The position numbers were made by a program, and so were the translations under genes. 61,648 bases of DNA from JAAYBQ01 sp035403465 (lineage in GTDB: Bacteria > Spirochaetota > UBA4802 > UBA5550): positions 1 to 61,648 of the forward strand of contig DAONFG010000017.1 in the NCBI GenBank assembly GCA_035403465.1, read 5' to 3'. This document shows positions 26,102 through 34,451 of the stretch, in pieces. Under the pieces are notes generated by a model that searched no databases, was not told the DNA's origin, and saw only the letters and a program-made list of their open reading frames with translations. Positions within the stretch are counted from its first letter, which is position 1. The number at the start of each line of letters is the position of its first letter.

Positions 26102-27856
26102 CTACATACCTGAACCTATTATGCGCAGCAGCTCCTTAGCAGCCTCAACCGGACCTTCCATTTCCCAGCCGCTGATTCCCAGCCTTGTGCGCATCTGGCC
26201 CACGAAGATTCCCTTTTCAAAGAAAGCTTCAAAGAATTTCTGCGCCAGCACCTCGTGCTCTTCACGGTACTGTACAGGACCGAAAATGTTCGCGAAGTAT
26301 GAGTGGACAAGGCCCGTGGCGGTCGTTGTTCCCTTGCTCATAACTGTGCCGTCCCTGAAAACACTGATTGCCCTTTTTACCGACTTGAAACGCTCTATGA
26401 TCGGGTGGTCGGCGTCGACCTGGTCGTAGTTGTTGGCGTAAAGAACCATGTCTATTTTGTGCCCCTTGACCACGGTCTCGTGAGTTGTAACAGGAATGAT
26501 GATACGCGCGTTGACCCGTGTCGCGCTCATGAGTATGGATCTGTCGATCTGGCCGAAAGCGTAACCAGGTTTCAGGTCATCAATGCGCAGGAACGCGCCG
26601 GTCTCTGTTCCGTAACCGATGATACCGTCAGGTTTAAGTTCAAGAGAGCCCATGTCGTCTGCAATGATTATCATGTCGCGCAGGTGTTCGCGTCCAAGGT
26701 TGCGGAATGCCTCGAGCGTTTCGGACTTGCCCGCTCCTGAATCGCCCATAAGCAGTATGGTCTTCTCTTTTCCGCCTTTAAGCAGGACCTTAACCATGGC
26801 CCCGTGGTAGGGCATCATGCCGTTCCTTATCATAACCGCGTTGTGCAGTGTGAGTGCCATCTTTTTCAGGTACCCGAAGTACCCGAACATGGAGCGCAGG
26901 GGGCATGCAGCGACCATGATGTCGTTCTCCCTGTCGTCAAAGAAGACCGCGGGAACTTCGCCGAACCTGTCCAGTTCGCTGCCCGGCACGCCGAACAGGT
27001 AGACAGCGTCGGGTTTGCGTTCAAGTTCTTCATCACTGGCTATGTCGAAGAGGTTACAGAGCGAAAATCCCAGCTCATAAAATGATTCGTGAAAATAGAT
27101 ATTTATAATCAGCCTGCCGACACGCGCCGGATAGCATATCCATTCTGACGGGTTCAGGTTTACCAGGTCCATGGGATTTTCGTTTATCTTTACAAAAGTA
27201 CCGGTGCGCTTGTTGCTGGGAGGATCAAGTATTACAGGCGGATTGAGCAGCATCTGGCGTATGACAAGTATATCCCTCAGTTTGCCGAATGAGTCAGCGG
27301 GGTAGGGTATATTTTTCGGGATGCCGATCGCGGCAATGCCTGCGCCTGCGGGAAGCTGCCTGTATATCCGCGGGTGTGTGCCCGTGATGTTCTCCTGTAT
27401 GTCGCGGTATGTCCCCATGACCAGGTCAGCAAGCTTTTCAACAGTCTGGTTGAATGTCCTGTACGGTCTCTTGTCAAGGGTGTCACCCTCGGAGTCGCAT
27501 ATGACATAGCGTTCAAAGCTGCGCCAGTAGTTGTAGAAGTATTCAATAAAGTCGTTAAAGAGTGCCATGTCCCTGAAGAACTGAGCTGATTCAGGGAGTA
27601 TCTTCGGGATGTAGCTCCCGTCAAGGCGCACAAGGTTCTTCAGCGTCATGTGGAGCATGTGTATGCCGTCGCCGGTAATATCGCTGCTGAAGATGTCAAG
27701 CAGCCTTGACTCCTGCTGCTGAAGGTTTTCAATAAACCTTTCCAGTATCCGTACGAACAGGCCGCTCTGCAGCATCTCTTCCTGGGTTTCACAAAGCCTT
27801 CCCTTTGTATGTATGATTATCTTGTTGTCGATCTCCCTGAAACTTGATATTGCCAT
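26102..27856 (-). CDS. Large P-loop protein related to PEP carboxykinase / HPr kinase
   Basis: A 584-residue soluble protein. The C-terminal half has the P-loop GDSGAGKSETLEAF (371-384), matching the HPr-kinase form, and IIIADDMGS (397-403) as Walker-B-like metal ligands. The final part (THETVVKGHKI, then TTATGLVHSYFANIFGPV and LGISGWEMEGP) follows the ATP-dependent PEPCK order of elements. The N-terminal 300 residues are unassigned and the usual PEPCK substrate motifs are not evident, so it may be a kinase or regulator rather than a gluconeogenic enzyme. AGAGAGGT precedes the ATG. A hairpin leader lies upstream. It is followed by a short gap, then the OYE gene. Confidence 0.7.
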   Translation of the reverse strand: MAISSFREIDNKIIIHTKGRLCETQEEMLQSGLFVRILERFIENLQQQESRLLDIFSSDITGDGIHMLHMTLKNLVRLDGSYIPKILPESAQFFRDMALFNDFIEYFYNYWRSFERYVICDSEGDTLDKRPYRTFNQTVEKLADLVMGTYRDIQENITGTHPRIYRQLPAGAGIAAIGIPKNIPYPADSFGKLRDILVIRQMLLNPPVILDPPSNKRTGTFVKINENPMDLVNLNPSEWICYPARVGRLIINIYFHESFYELGFSLCNLFDIASDEELERKPDAVYLFGVPGSELDRFGEVPAVFFDDRENDIMVAACPLRSMFGYFGYLKKMALTLHNAVMIRNGMMPYHGAMVKVLLKGGKEKTILLMGDSGAGKSETLEAFRNLGREHLRDMIIIADDMGSLELKPDGIIGYGTETGAFLRIDDLKPGYAFGQIDRSILMSATRVNARIIIPVTTHETVVKGHKIDMVLYANNYDQVDADHPIIERFKSVKRAISVFRDGTVMSKGTTTATGLVHSYFANIFGPVQYREEHEVLAQKFFEAFFEKGIFVGQMRTRLGISGWEMEGPVEAAKELLRIIGSGM

Positions 27857-27910
27857 AAAATTTACCTCTCTGCAGTTTATCTGATCTGAAAAAGCATCAG
27901 CATGGGTACG

Positions 27911-28004
27911 GGATACAGGTTTATCAACACCTGTATCCTGAAATAAAAAAAGCCGGCATTCATGTCTCCCTCTCTATCTGAGGAGGTTACATAAAGGCCG
28001 GCTT
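27911..28004 (-). ncRNA. Structured leader or small RNA: terminator-like hairpin followed by a second hairpin
   Basis: Read on the minus strand, a long stem closed by AAGCCGGC and GCCGGCTT (28004-27950), with inner pairing ATGT/ACAT and CCTCCTC/GAGGGAG, ends in a T7 run. A second perfect hairpin, GGATACAGGT / ACCTGTATCC (27938-27911), follows, 54 bp before the P-loop gene's ATG. The first stem is preceded by a G/C-rich segment near 28010-28028. The layout fits an attenuator leader or a separate small RNA. I could not match it to a known riboswitch class. Confidence 0.5.
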
Positions 28005-28055
28005 ACTTCCAGCTGCCCCCCGGGCCCCTGTTGAGTCTTCCGTATTAAAAAACTT

Positions 28056-28082
28056 TGTATATGTGTATGCTTTTTCGGTCAA
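28056..28082 (-). promoter_or_regulatory. Candidate promoter of the leader RNA / P-loop gene
   Basis: Minus strand TTGACC (28077-28082) and TATACA (28056-28061), 15 bp apart, or TACAAA at 17 bp. A start near 28048 would give a leader of about 190 nt before the ATG at 27856. Confidence 0.4.
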
Positions 28083-28160
28083 TATTTTTTTATTTAGCCT
28101 GTAAATTTATTGATTAGTTACCGTGGTCAGTTTTATATTATGTAAATCAAGGAGTAATAT

Positions 28161-29174
28161 ATGGGACTATTTAAACCTGATATTCAAAAATTTCTGCAGG
28201 AAAAAAATTTTGAAAAGCTGCTTACATACCTGGATCATAAAAACCCGGGTATACGTTACAGCGCATTTGCCGCACTTGCTGAAAGGGCTGATGAAGATGC
28301 CGCAGTCTCGGAAAGACTGAAGAAGATGGTTACAGACAGCGATTCATGGGTCAGGACCGTGGCAACATTAAAGTTCGCGGGACCGGGAGAAGCATCTGTA
28401 TCAAAAAGCATGATGGAGATCATGAACGACGGGTCACAGGATGATAAACTTGAACTGCTCCGCGTTGTTTCAGGACTCGGCCTGTCATCGGACGAAACCG
28501 TACTGCGGGTGATACTGAAAGGATTAGCAGATAAAAAAGAGACTGTTAAACTGCAGGCCATAAGGGCGGCAGGTAAAGTAAGGAGCGTTCACCTTGTCCC
28601 TAACCTCGGGGACCTGCTTCATGAAAAGCATCATAAGATACGTCTTTATATCGCAGAGTCGTTGTTTCATATAGGGGGGGAGGAGGCGACCGATTACCTC
28701 ATAGGGCTGCTTGCGGATAAAGAACCGGAGGTCCAGGCAGCTGCAAGGTCATACCTGGAGCATAGCAGTTTCGAATACGCGCGGAAGGCCATTCATGACG
28801 CAGGGTTTATGCAGCTTGTCAGGGAAATGCACGACAGGGAACCGGTAAGGAAAGCGACGGCTGAACGAATCGGACGGGAACAGATCCGTGAAGGGCTTGC
28901 CCTGCTTCACAGGGCATGCCGGGACAAATACCGCGAGGTAAGGATCGAGGCGTTAAAATCAATTGCGGTTTTCAGAAATCCCAATTCTGTAGATGCCGCT
29001 GCAAAGCTTATGGATGATAAATACCATGATGTCAGGCTTGAGGCTGTAAATACCCTGGAGAAAATCGGCGGGATAAATGCTGCGGCAGCAGTTGAACGCG
29101 GGCTGATTGATAAATCGGGAGAAGTGCGTAAGGCTGCTGAAAAGGCACTGGAGAAAATGAATAGATTCCCGTAA
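28161..29174 (+). CDS. HEAT-repeat protein
   Basis: A 337-residue soluble alpha-solenoid. At least seven 30-31-residue HEAT/PBS-lyase-type repeats can be seen, with the recurring pattern xxVRxxAxxAL (for example HKIRLYIAESLFHIGGEEA, EVRIEALKSIAVFRNPNSVD, DVRLEAVNTLEKIGG). No catalytic motif. Such proteins act as scaffolds. AAGGAG precedes the ATG. It is divergent from the P-loop gene, sharing the 304-bp upstream region that holds the structured leader. A second HEAT array occurs in the CNB protein at 47 kb. Confidence 0.85.
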   Translation: MGLFKPDIQKFLQEKNFEKLLTYLDHKNPGIRYSAFAALAERADEDAAVSERLKKMVTDSDSWVRTVATLKFAGPGEASVSKSMMEIMNDGSQDDKLELLRVVSGLGLSSDETVLRVILKGLADKKETVKLQAIRAAGKVRSVHLVPNLGDLLHEKHHKIRLYIAESLFHIGGEEATDYLIGLLADKEPEVQAAARSYLEHSSFEYARKAIHDAGFMQLVREMHDREPVRKATAERIGREQIREGLALLHRACRDKYREVRIEALKSIAVFRNPNSVDAAAKLMDDKYHDVRLEAVNTLEKIGGINAAAAVERGLIDKSGEVRKAAEKALEKMNRFP

Positions 29175-29229
29175 TATCTTGCGGCAGGATGGAAACAAAG
29201 GCAGCAGGAATCAGCTCCGTCGGCCAGGT

Positions 29230-29613
29230 TTATAATTGGGACTTTTTCTTTTTGTCTTCGAAATTCTGTTCAAGGATAAAAATTACGATCCGTTCATTGT
29301 TGCCTGTGCTCAGGTCTGTGTGAAGGTTCCGGACCTTGAGTCCGCATATGTCGAAAATTATTGCCTCGAGCAGGGGCTTTGCGTTTTCGAGCAGTCTGGA
29401 CCTTACCTGTTTTATCAGGCTGTGGCCCTCATCGTTCTTTGTAAGCTGCTCTTCGGCTCGCGTAAGGATTCCCTTGAGCCTTACAATGATCATGTCATCA
29501 ATTATATATGCCCTGGTCTCGGCAGGGCCCCGGCCCATGTACTCTTTTTCAAAACGGATCATTGCCTCGCATATCTCCGCTTCGATCATACCCTTTGTTT
29601 TTTCATTACCCAT
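29230..29613 (-). CDS. DUF2294 (MpsC-like) family protein
   Basis: A 127-residue soluble protein matching the DUF2294 pattern: RFEKEYMGRGPAETRAYIID, then DMIIVRLKGILTRAEEQL, a helical middle, and LKVRNLHTDLSTGNNERIVI. The family is found near bicarbonate/sodium transport genes in some bacteria, but its biochemical role is poorly defined. Here no transporter is cotranscribed. The Lys-rich tail is unremarkable. Monocistronic, convergent with the HEAT gene. Confidence 0.8.
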   Translation of the reverse strand: MGNEKTKGMIEAEICEAMIRFEKEYMGRGPAETRAYIIDDMIIVRLKGILTRAEEQLTKNDEGHSLIKQVRSRLLENAKPLLEAIIFDICGLKVRNLHTDLSTGNNERIVIFILEQNFEDKKKKSQL

Positions 29614-29769
29614 TTAAATCACCACACGAAGTATTGAGACATACATGGAATATAACAGTTATTAATGTAAAGCTGAATTTTTTATATGCCGTCAATGCGG
29701 AAAACCGGTTGACATTTTTATTTAAGACCCCTGACTGATTGTTAACAGTAAAAGTCCCGTGAGGTAACC

Positions 29770-30156
29770 ATGAAAAAACTGATGTCTGCATTAATTTTCC
29801 TGATGTCTGTGATCTCAGCATTATATGCAGGCAGTGTGATCAACGGTCAGCAGGAGAAGGGTGAAATTGTTCTGAAAAGTCTTTCTGTCGCGGATGGTAA
29901 AATAATATTCAGGACTGACACCGGCGGATGTACAGATGAAAAATCTTTCAGGGTGAATGTGAAGCAGGTTAAGGGAAGCTCCTATATGAAAAAACCTCAT
30001 TACACGCTGACTATTGAAAGGGTGGTACCTGATTACTGCAAGGGGCTGTTCCCCGGGGGTGTTGTCATAGGGATTGACCTTGAAAAGGATGCCGGGCTGA
30101 AGGGTGATTATACCGTATCTGTTACAAATATGGTTCATACGCAAAAAGGTGATTAG
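29770..30156 (+). CDS. Small exported protein, function unknown
   Basis: A 128-residue protein with a clear signal peptide (MKKLMSALIFLMSVISALYA, cleavage after AYA-like LYAG). The mature part of about 108 residues is beta-rich with two Cys (Cys56-like in TGGCTDE, and DYCKG) that could form a disulfide in the periplasm. I do not recognise the family. GTGAGG precedes the ATG. It lies 58 bp upstream of the Nramp gene on the same strand and may be cotranscribed with it. Confidence 0.65.
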   Translation: MKKLMSALIFLMSVISALYAGSVINGQQEKGEIVLKSLSVADGKIIFRTDTGGCTDEKSFRVNVKQVKGSSYMKKPHYTLTIERVVPDYCKGLFPGGVVIGIDLEKDAGLKGDYTVSVTNMVHTQKGD

Positions 30157-30213
30157 CCCGGTGTTGCTCTGCATATACTGCTTTAGTATAAATACCTGCG
30201 GGAAGTTTGCTGC

Positions 30214-31482
30214 ATGAACCTATTTACCAGGATAAAACTGTATTACACCAGGAGAGAGAATCCGGGTTTCGGCGCACTCGATATTTTAAAATATATAGGG
30301 CCGGGCCTTCTTGTCACTGTGGGTTTCATCGACCCCGGCAACTGGGCAAGCAACCTCTCTGCAGGGTCACAATACGGATACGCCCTGCTATGGATGGTGA
30401 CCCTCTCTACGCTGATGCTGATTTTTCTCCAGCATAATTCAGCCCATCTTGGTATAGCAACCGGCCTGTGCCTCTCCGAGGCTGCCACGGAACACATGAG
30501 ACCCCGGGTAAGCAGGCTTTTCCTTGCCTCGGCTATGGCTGCTACTGTTTCGACAGCGCTTGCTGAAATTCTCGGGGCAGCAATAGGGCTCAATATGATT
30601 ACCGGCATACCCATTGGCGCGGGAGCCCTGCTCACGACCGGGCTTGTAATATACCTGGTCTTTTCAAATAATTACAGGCGGATCGAAAAATATATCATAG
30701 GGTTTGTTTCGCTTATAGGTATATCATTTATTTTTGAAATGAGTATCATCCATATACACTGGGGCGAGGCGGTGCGGGGCTGGTTTGTCCCATCATTCCC
30801 CGGAGGATCAATACCGGTTATTATGAGTGTTCTTGGTGCAGTGGTGATGCCGCACAATATATATCTTCATTCAGAAATTATCCAAAGCCGGCAGTGGAAC
30901 CTTGAAGATAAGGATGTTATAAAAAAACAGCTAAAGTACGAAATGACGGATACTATATTCGCCATGATTGTGGGATGGATGATTAACAGCGCGATGATAA
31001 TAGTTGCTGCTTCGGCCTTTTATCATAACCATGTACAGGTAAACGAACTGCAGCAGGCGCAGTTAACGCTTAAACCGCTTCTTGGTAATGCCTCATCACT
31101 GGTATTTGCCGTGGCTCTTCTTCTTGCGGGCTTTTCCTCCTCAATAACGGCTTCAATGGCAGGCGGGAGCATTTTCGCGGGTATATTCAGGGAACCTTTT
31201 AATATCGCGGACAGGCATTCGCGGACAGGAGTACTTATTACACTTATTGCCGGCCTGCTGATAATTTTTATGCTGAAAAATCCGTTTACCGGTCTTATAT
31301 GGAGCCAGATAATCCTCAGTATCCAGCTTCCATGGACTGTTTTCGGGCTGCTCTACCTTACCTCGTCACGTAAAGTAATGGGTGAGTTTTCAAATACTGT
31401 TTCCGACAGGATAATCCTCTACTTCATCGCTATGGTTGTCTCTGCCCTTAATATCATGCTTTTGTGGTCGTTTGTTTTCTGA
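30214..31482 (+). CDS. Nramp-family divalent metal transporter
   Basis: An inner-membrane proton-coupled Mn2+/Fe2+ importer of 422 residues with about 11 hydrophobic helices. The metal-site motifs are present: Asp40-Pro-Gly-Asn43 in TM1 (FIDPGNWAS) and the TM6 motif Met212-Pro-His-Asn (AVVMPHNIYLHSE). This retains the Asp, Asn and Met ligands of Mn/Fe-selective Nramp (MntH). No Fur- or MntR-like box was recognised upstream. The small exported protein lies before it. Confidence 0.93.
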   Translation: MNLFTRIKLYYTRRENPGFGALDILKYIGPGLLVTVGFIDPGNWASNLSAGSQYGYALLWMVTLSTLMLIFLQHNSAHLGIATGLCLSEAATEHMRPRVSRLFLASAMAATVSTALAEILGAAIGLNMITGIPIGAGALLTTGLVIYLVFSNNYRRIEKYIIGFVSLIGISFIFEMSIIHIHWGEAVRGWFVPSFPGGSIPVIMSVLGAVVMPHNIYLHSEIIQSRQWNLEDKDVIKKQLKYEMTDTIFAMIVGWMINSAMIIVAASAFYHNHVQVNELQQAQLTLKPLLGNASSLVFAVALLLAGFSSSITASMAGGSIFAGIFREPFNIADRHSRTGVLITLIAGLLIIFMLKNPFTGLIWSQIILSIQLPWTVFGLLYLTSSRKVMGEFSNTVSDRIILYFIAMVVSALNIMLLWSFVF

Positions 31483-31537
31483 TTAAAGTTAAAGACAGGT
31501 TATTGGCGAGAATAGATCTATACGTTATGGATTCTTC

Positions 31538-32179
31538 CTATGCGTGTAAATAAATAGTTACACCGCTTATTATCATTACCATGTGAAAAACGGCACCGGC
31601 AATAACAAACATGTGAAACAATTCATGAAACCCTATGCGGAGGTTCGGCTTTTTTACAGCATAAACAACGGCGCCGGCTGTATAGAACAACCCGCCTGAA
31701 ACAAGCAGTAACAGTATGCTTAACGGTATTACCTGTATGCTTAGTAATATAGGTATTGAACATGCTGTACCCATTGTTAAGTATATGATGGTGCTGATTT
31801 TCCTGGGAACGTTGACAAAAAAAATAACAGCAATGCCCGAGAAAACAAGCAGCCATTGCGTTATCAGAACCGGCTTCATTATTGTCCCGTCAAGATAGAA
31901 GAAACTCAATGGTGTTGAGGTGCCGGCAATTAAAATAAAAATTGCGGAACGGTCCAGTTTGCGCCAGACTGTTCTTTCGTTTGCACTTTTCTTCTGAGCG
32001 TGGTAAAGAAAACTCGCAGTAAAAAGTGTTATGGTCGAGAGTCCGTAAATAATCAGGAAAATCTGGAGCTTTAAGTTGCCCCATGCAAGTATGGCCAGGG
32101 AGACTGCTCCTGCAGTCATAACTGGTATTAATATTCCGTGAGAATATGCGGAAACTTTTTCAGATTTAAGAATGGGCAT
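31538..32179 (-). CDS. Hemolysin III / PAQR-family membrane protein
   Basis: A seven-helix membrane protein of 213 residues. The PAQR metal-site motifs are all present: SFLYHAQ in TM2 (Ser and His), KLDRSAIFILIAGTSTPLSF (Asp in TM3), and FHELFHMFVIAGAVFHMV (His residues in TM7). In related eukaryotic adiponectin receptors these bind zinc and give ceramidase activity; bacterial members affect membrane lipid homeostasis, and the haemolysin name is historical. Appears monocistronic. Confidence 0.9.
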   Translation of the reverse strand: MPILKSEKVSAYSHGILIPVMTAGAVSLAILAWGNLKLQIFLIIYGLSTITLFTASFLYHAQKKSANERTVWRKLDRSAIFILIAGTSTPLSFFYLDGTIMKPVLITQWLLVFSGIAVIFFVNVPRKISTIIYLTMGTACSIPILLSIQVIPLSILLLLVSGGLFYTAGAVVYAVKKPNLRIGFHELFHMFVIAGAVFHMVMIISGVTIYLHA

Positions 32180-32308
32180 TGATCGGCTCCAGAAGCAGGT
32201 ATATTCATTTTGAGACTGTGACAGCAGAGCTGTCTTAATAGTTGCATATTAATTCTGAAAGTGCTAATTTTATCCGGAATATGCACAGGGCTTCAAAATC
32301 GGTTCAAA

Positions 32309-33121
32309 TCAGGCATCAGGTATTTTTATCAGCTTCAGTATATTCCTGAAGAAGATCTTGTCCTTCTGCTCCTGTGAAAGAGTGGGGGACGTGTGTATAA
32401 GTTCAACATATTTTTTCTGGTCGCACCAGGGGCTGTCTGTACCGAATATAAAATAGTCCTCGTTCTGGCTGTAGAGCTGCCTTGCGGTTTTATCCCCCTG
32501 CATCATTTCCAGTACAAATGCCAGGTCAAAATAGCATCCTTTATTCACAAGGTGGTCCATCACTTTCTGCCATTCATACATGCCGCCTGCGTGCGCCAGT
32601 ATAATTTTTGATCCGGGAAGGGCCTTCAGTACATTCCCGAACCGCTCGATTGATGTGTAGTCGCAGTCCGGGAGGCTGGGGTCAAATCCTGAATGGAAAT
32701 GGAGTACCAGGTCATTGTTCAGCACCTCTTCGTAAACCTTTAATGCCTCAGCTGAATCACCGGGAAAATTCTGGTACCCCGGATGAAACTTGATACCCTG
32801 GATCCCTTCAGCCTTCATCTCTTTTATTGTATTCCTGTAATCAGTATCGAGGGGGTGAACAGAACCGAAAAAAATCATGCGCGGAGATGCGGGAGCAGCA
32901 GACCTGATCCACTGCAGTATGCCGTTAGACTGTCCCGGATTAGTTGCAACCGGAAGCACGATTGAATAATCTATTCCTGAGTTATGCATTGAATCAAGCA
33001 GACCGTTTAAAGTCCCATCGGTGAAGTGTACAACCCTGCCGCCACCTTTTTCAACGATGGTGCTGATTGCCCTGCCTGCAACAGAATCGGGGTATATGTG
33101 TGTATGGGCGTCAATAATCAT
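32309..33121 (-). CDS. Amidohydrolase-2 family metal-dependent hydrolase
   Basis: A TIM-barrel metal hydrolase, 270 aa. N-terminal HxH ligands in DAHTHIYP (His6, His8), GIKFHPGYQNF, a third His in VLHFHSGFD, a fourth in IILAHAGGMYEW, and the metal-site Asp in FGTDSPWCDQ. This set is typical of the Amidohydro_2 group (decarboxylases and hydrolases such as ACMSD-like enzymes). The substrate is not evident and the neighbours give no pathway. Cytoplasmic. Confidence 0.88.
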   Translation of the reverse strand: MIIDAHTHIYPDSVAGRAISTIVEKGGGRVVHFTDGTLNGLLDSMHNSGIDYSIVLPVATNPGQSNGILQWIRSAAPASPRMIFFGSVHPLDTDYRNTIKEMKAEGIQGIKFHPGYQNFPGDSAEALKVYEEVLNNDLVLHFHSGFDPSLPDCDYTSIERFGNVLKALPGSKIILAHAGGMYEWQKVMDHLVNKGCYFDLAFVLEMMQGDKTARQLYSQNEDYFIFGTDSPWCDQKKYVELIHTSPTLSQEQKDKIFFRNILKLIKIPDA

Positions 33122-33388
33122 ATGATTTATCTTATGCGAATTTCAGGTTTTATACGAAACATGTTCATCTGCATAAATGTCTTGCGCTCCGTGTTTGTCA
33201 ATACTATAATGATTATCAGCGCGATTCATCCGGGGTGTGGTTTCCTGCTGTGGAGCGGGTAATGTGAAATACACTCCGTTCGTCAGCTTATGGGTCATGC
33301 AGGCAGATGTTGTAAATTTAAGTATCCCGGCTTATTGCTGAAAGAGTGCCGGGTAGATAAAAAAAAGGTTAATCCGGGTGACGGTATT

Positions 33389-34300
33389 ATGATAAAGAGA
33401 GAGGATGTTGAATTCAGGTCAGGCGATGATACATGCGCCGCGTGGTATTACAGGCCGGCGGGCAGGGTTAAATCCCCGTATCCATGTGTTGTTATGGCCC
33501 ACGGTTTCGGCGGCCAGAGGGAGCTCCGGCTTGACGCTTATGCTGAACGTTTCGCAAAGGCGGGGTACGCGGTGATAGTATTTGATTACCGTCACTTTGG
33601 CGGGAGCAGCGGCACACCGCGCCAGCTGATCAGCATAAAAAAGCAGCTCCGTGACTGGCGTGCAGCAGTGAAGTACGCCCGGTCATTAGAGGAGATCGAT
33701 CCGGATAGCATCTGTCTCTGGGGTACGTCATTCAGCGGCGGCCATGTAATGAGGACAGCGGCATGGGACAATAAAATTGCAGCAGTGATCGCACAGGTGC
33801 CGTTTGTGAGCGGGATTTCAGCTGCATTGTCAGCGGGATTAAGGCAGTCAGCCAGACTGGCCATGGCAGGTTTAAAGGATTTTTTCTACTCCTATTTCGG
33901 CAGGGTCTTTTATGTTCCCGCAGCCGGTGAACCCGGTTCACTTGCAGCACTGACAGCGCCGGGAGCAGTGGAAGGGATCAGGAGGCTCTACCCGGACGGC
34001 TATGTTCCTGATGAGAGGATTGCGGCCAGGATATTTTTATCCATAGCCTTTTACAGCCCCGGAAGATGGGCATGGATGCTTAAAATGCCGCTTCTTGTGC
34101 AGGTTGCAGCAAAAGATGCGACTGTTCCGCCCCGCGCTGCATACAAAGCAGCCTCAAGGGCGCATTATGTCCGCAGCATTAAGTATGACATTGATCATTT
34201 CGACATATATGTCGGAAAACCTTTTGAACAGGCAGTCAGGGACGCGATAGATTTTCTCAATGAATTTCTTGCGCGCAGGCAGGCAAAATCCCTGAAATAA
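33389..34300 (+). CDS. Alpha/beta hydrolase (dienelactone hydrolase-like)
   Basis: I place the start at the ATG at 33389 (GGGTGA upstream); the longer frame to 33290 adds a sequence of no domain character. The 303-residue enzyme has CVVMAHGFGGQRELR (oxyanion HG), FDYRHFGGSSG, the nucleophile elbow LWGTSFSGGH (Ser in GTSFSGG), an acid in VQVAAKDATVPP and the catalytic His in IDHFDIY. A helical cap lies at about 150-235. It resembles Xaa-Pro-type and alkyl hydrolases (CocE/dienelactone). The substrate is unknown. Confidence 0.83.
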   Translation: MIKREDVEFRSGDDTCAAWYYRPAGRVKSPYPCVVMAHGFGGQRELRLDAYAERFAKAGYAVIVFDYRHFGGSSGTPRQLISIKKQLRDWRAAVKYARSLEEIDPDSICLWGTSFSGGHVMRTAAWDNKIAAVIAQVPFVSGISAALSAGLRQSARLAMAGLKDFFYSYFGRVFYVPAAGEPGSLAALTAPGAVEGIRRLYPDGYVPDERIAARIFLSIAFYSPGRWAWMLKMPLLVQVAAKDATVPPRAAYKAASRAHYVRSIKYDIDHFDIYVGKPFEQAVRDAIDFLNEFLARRQAKSLK

Positions 34301-34451
34301 ACCGGGTAAATGTAAGGGATGTCTTATAAGAAATAGAACATTAAAAAATGCTGCACCGGTCATATCATTTTTTTGATTATTCCTGAACGGGTTTGTACAT
34401 TTAACCGGAAGTTCAGCATTTCTGAACCATAAATCAGCCGCGAGGTGCGGA

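Noticed and set aside
27950..28030. Possible signal-recognition-particle RNA
   Set aside because: A GGAAG followed by TAAGC looks a little like the SRP tetraloop region, but the closing pairs and the asymmetric loop motif are not present.
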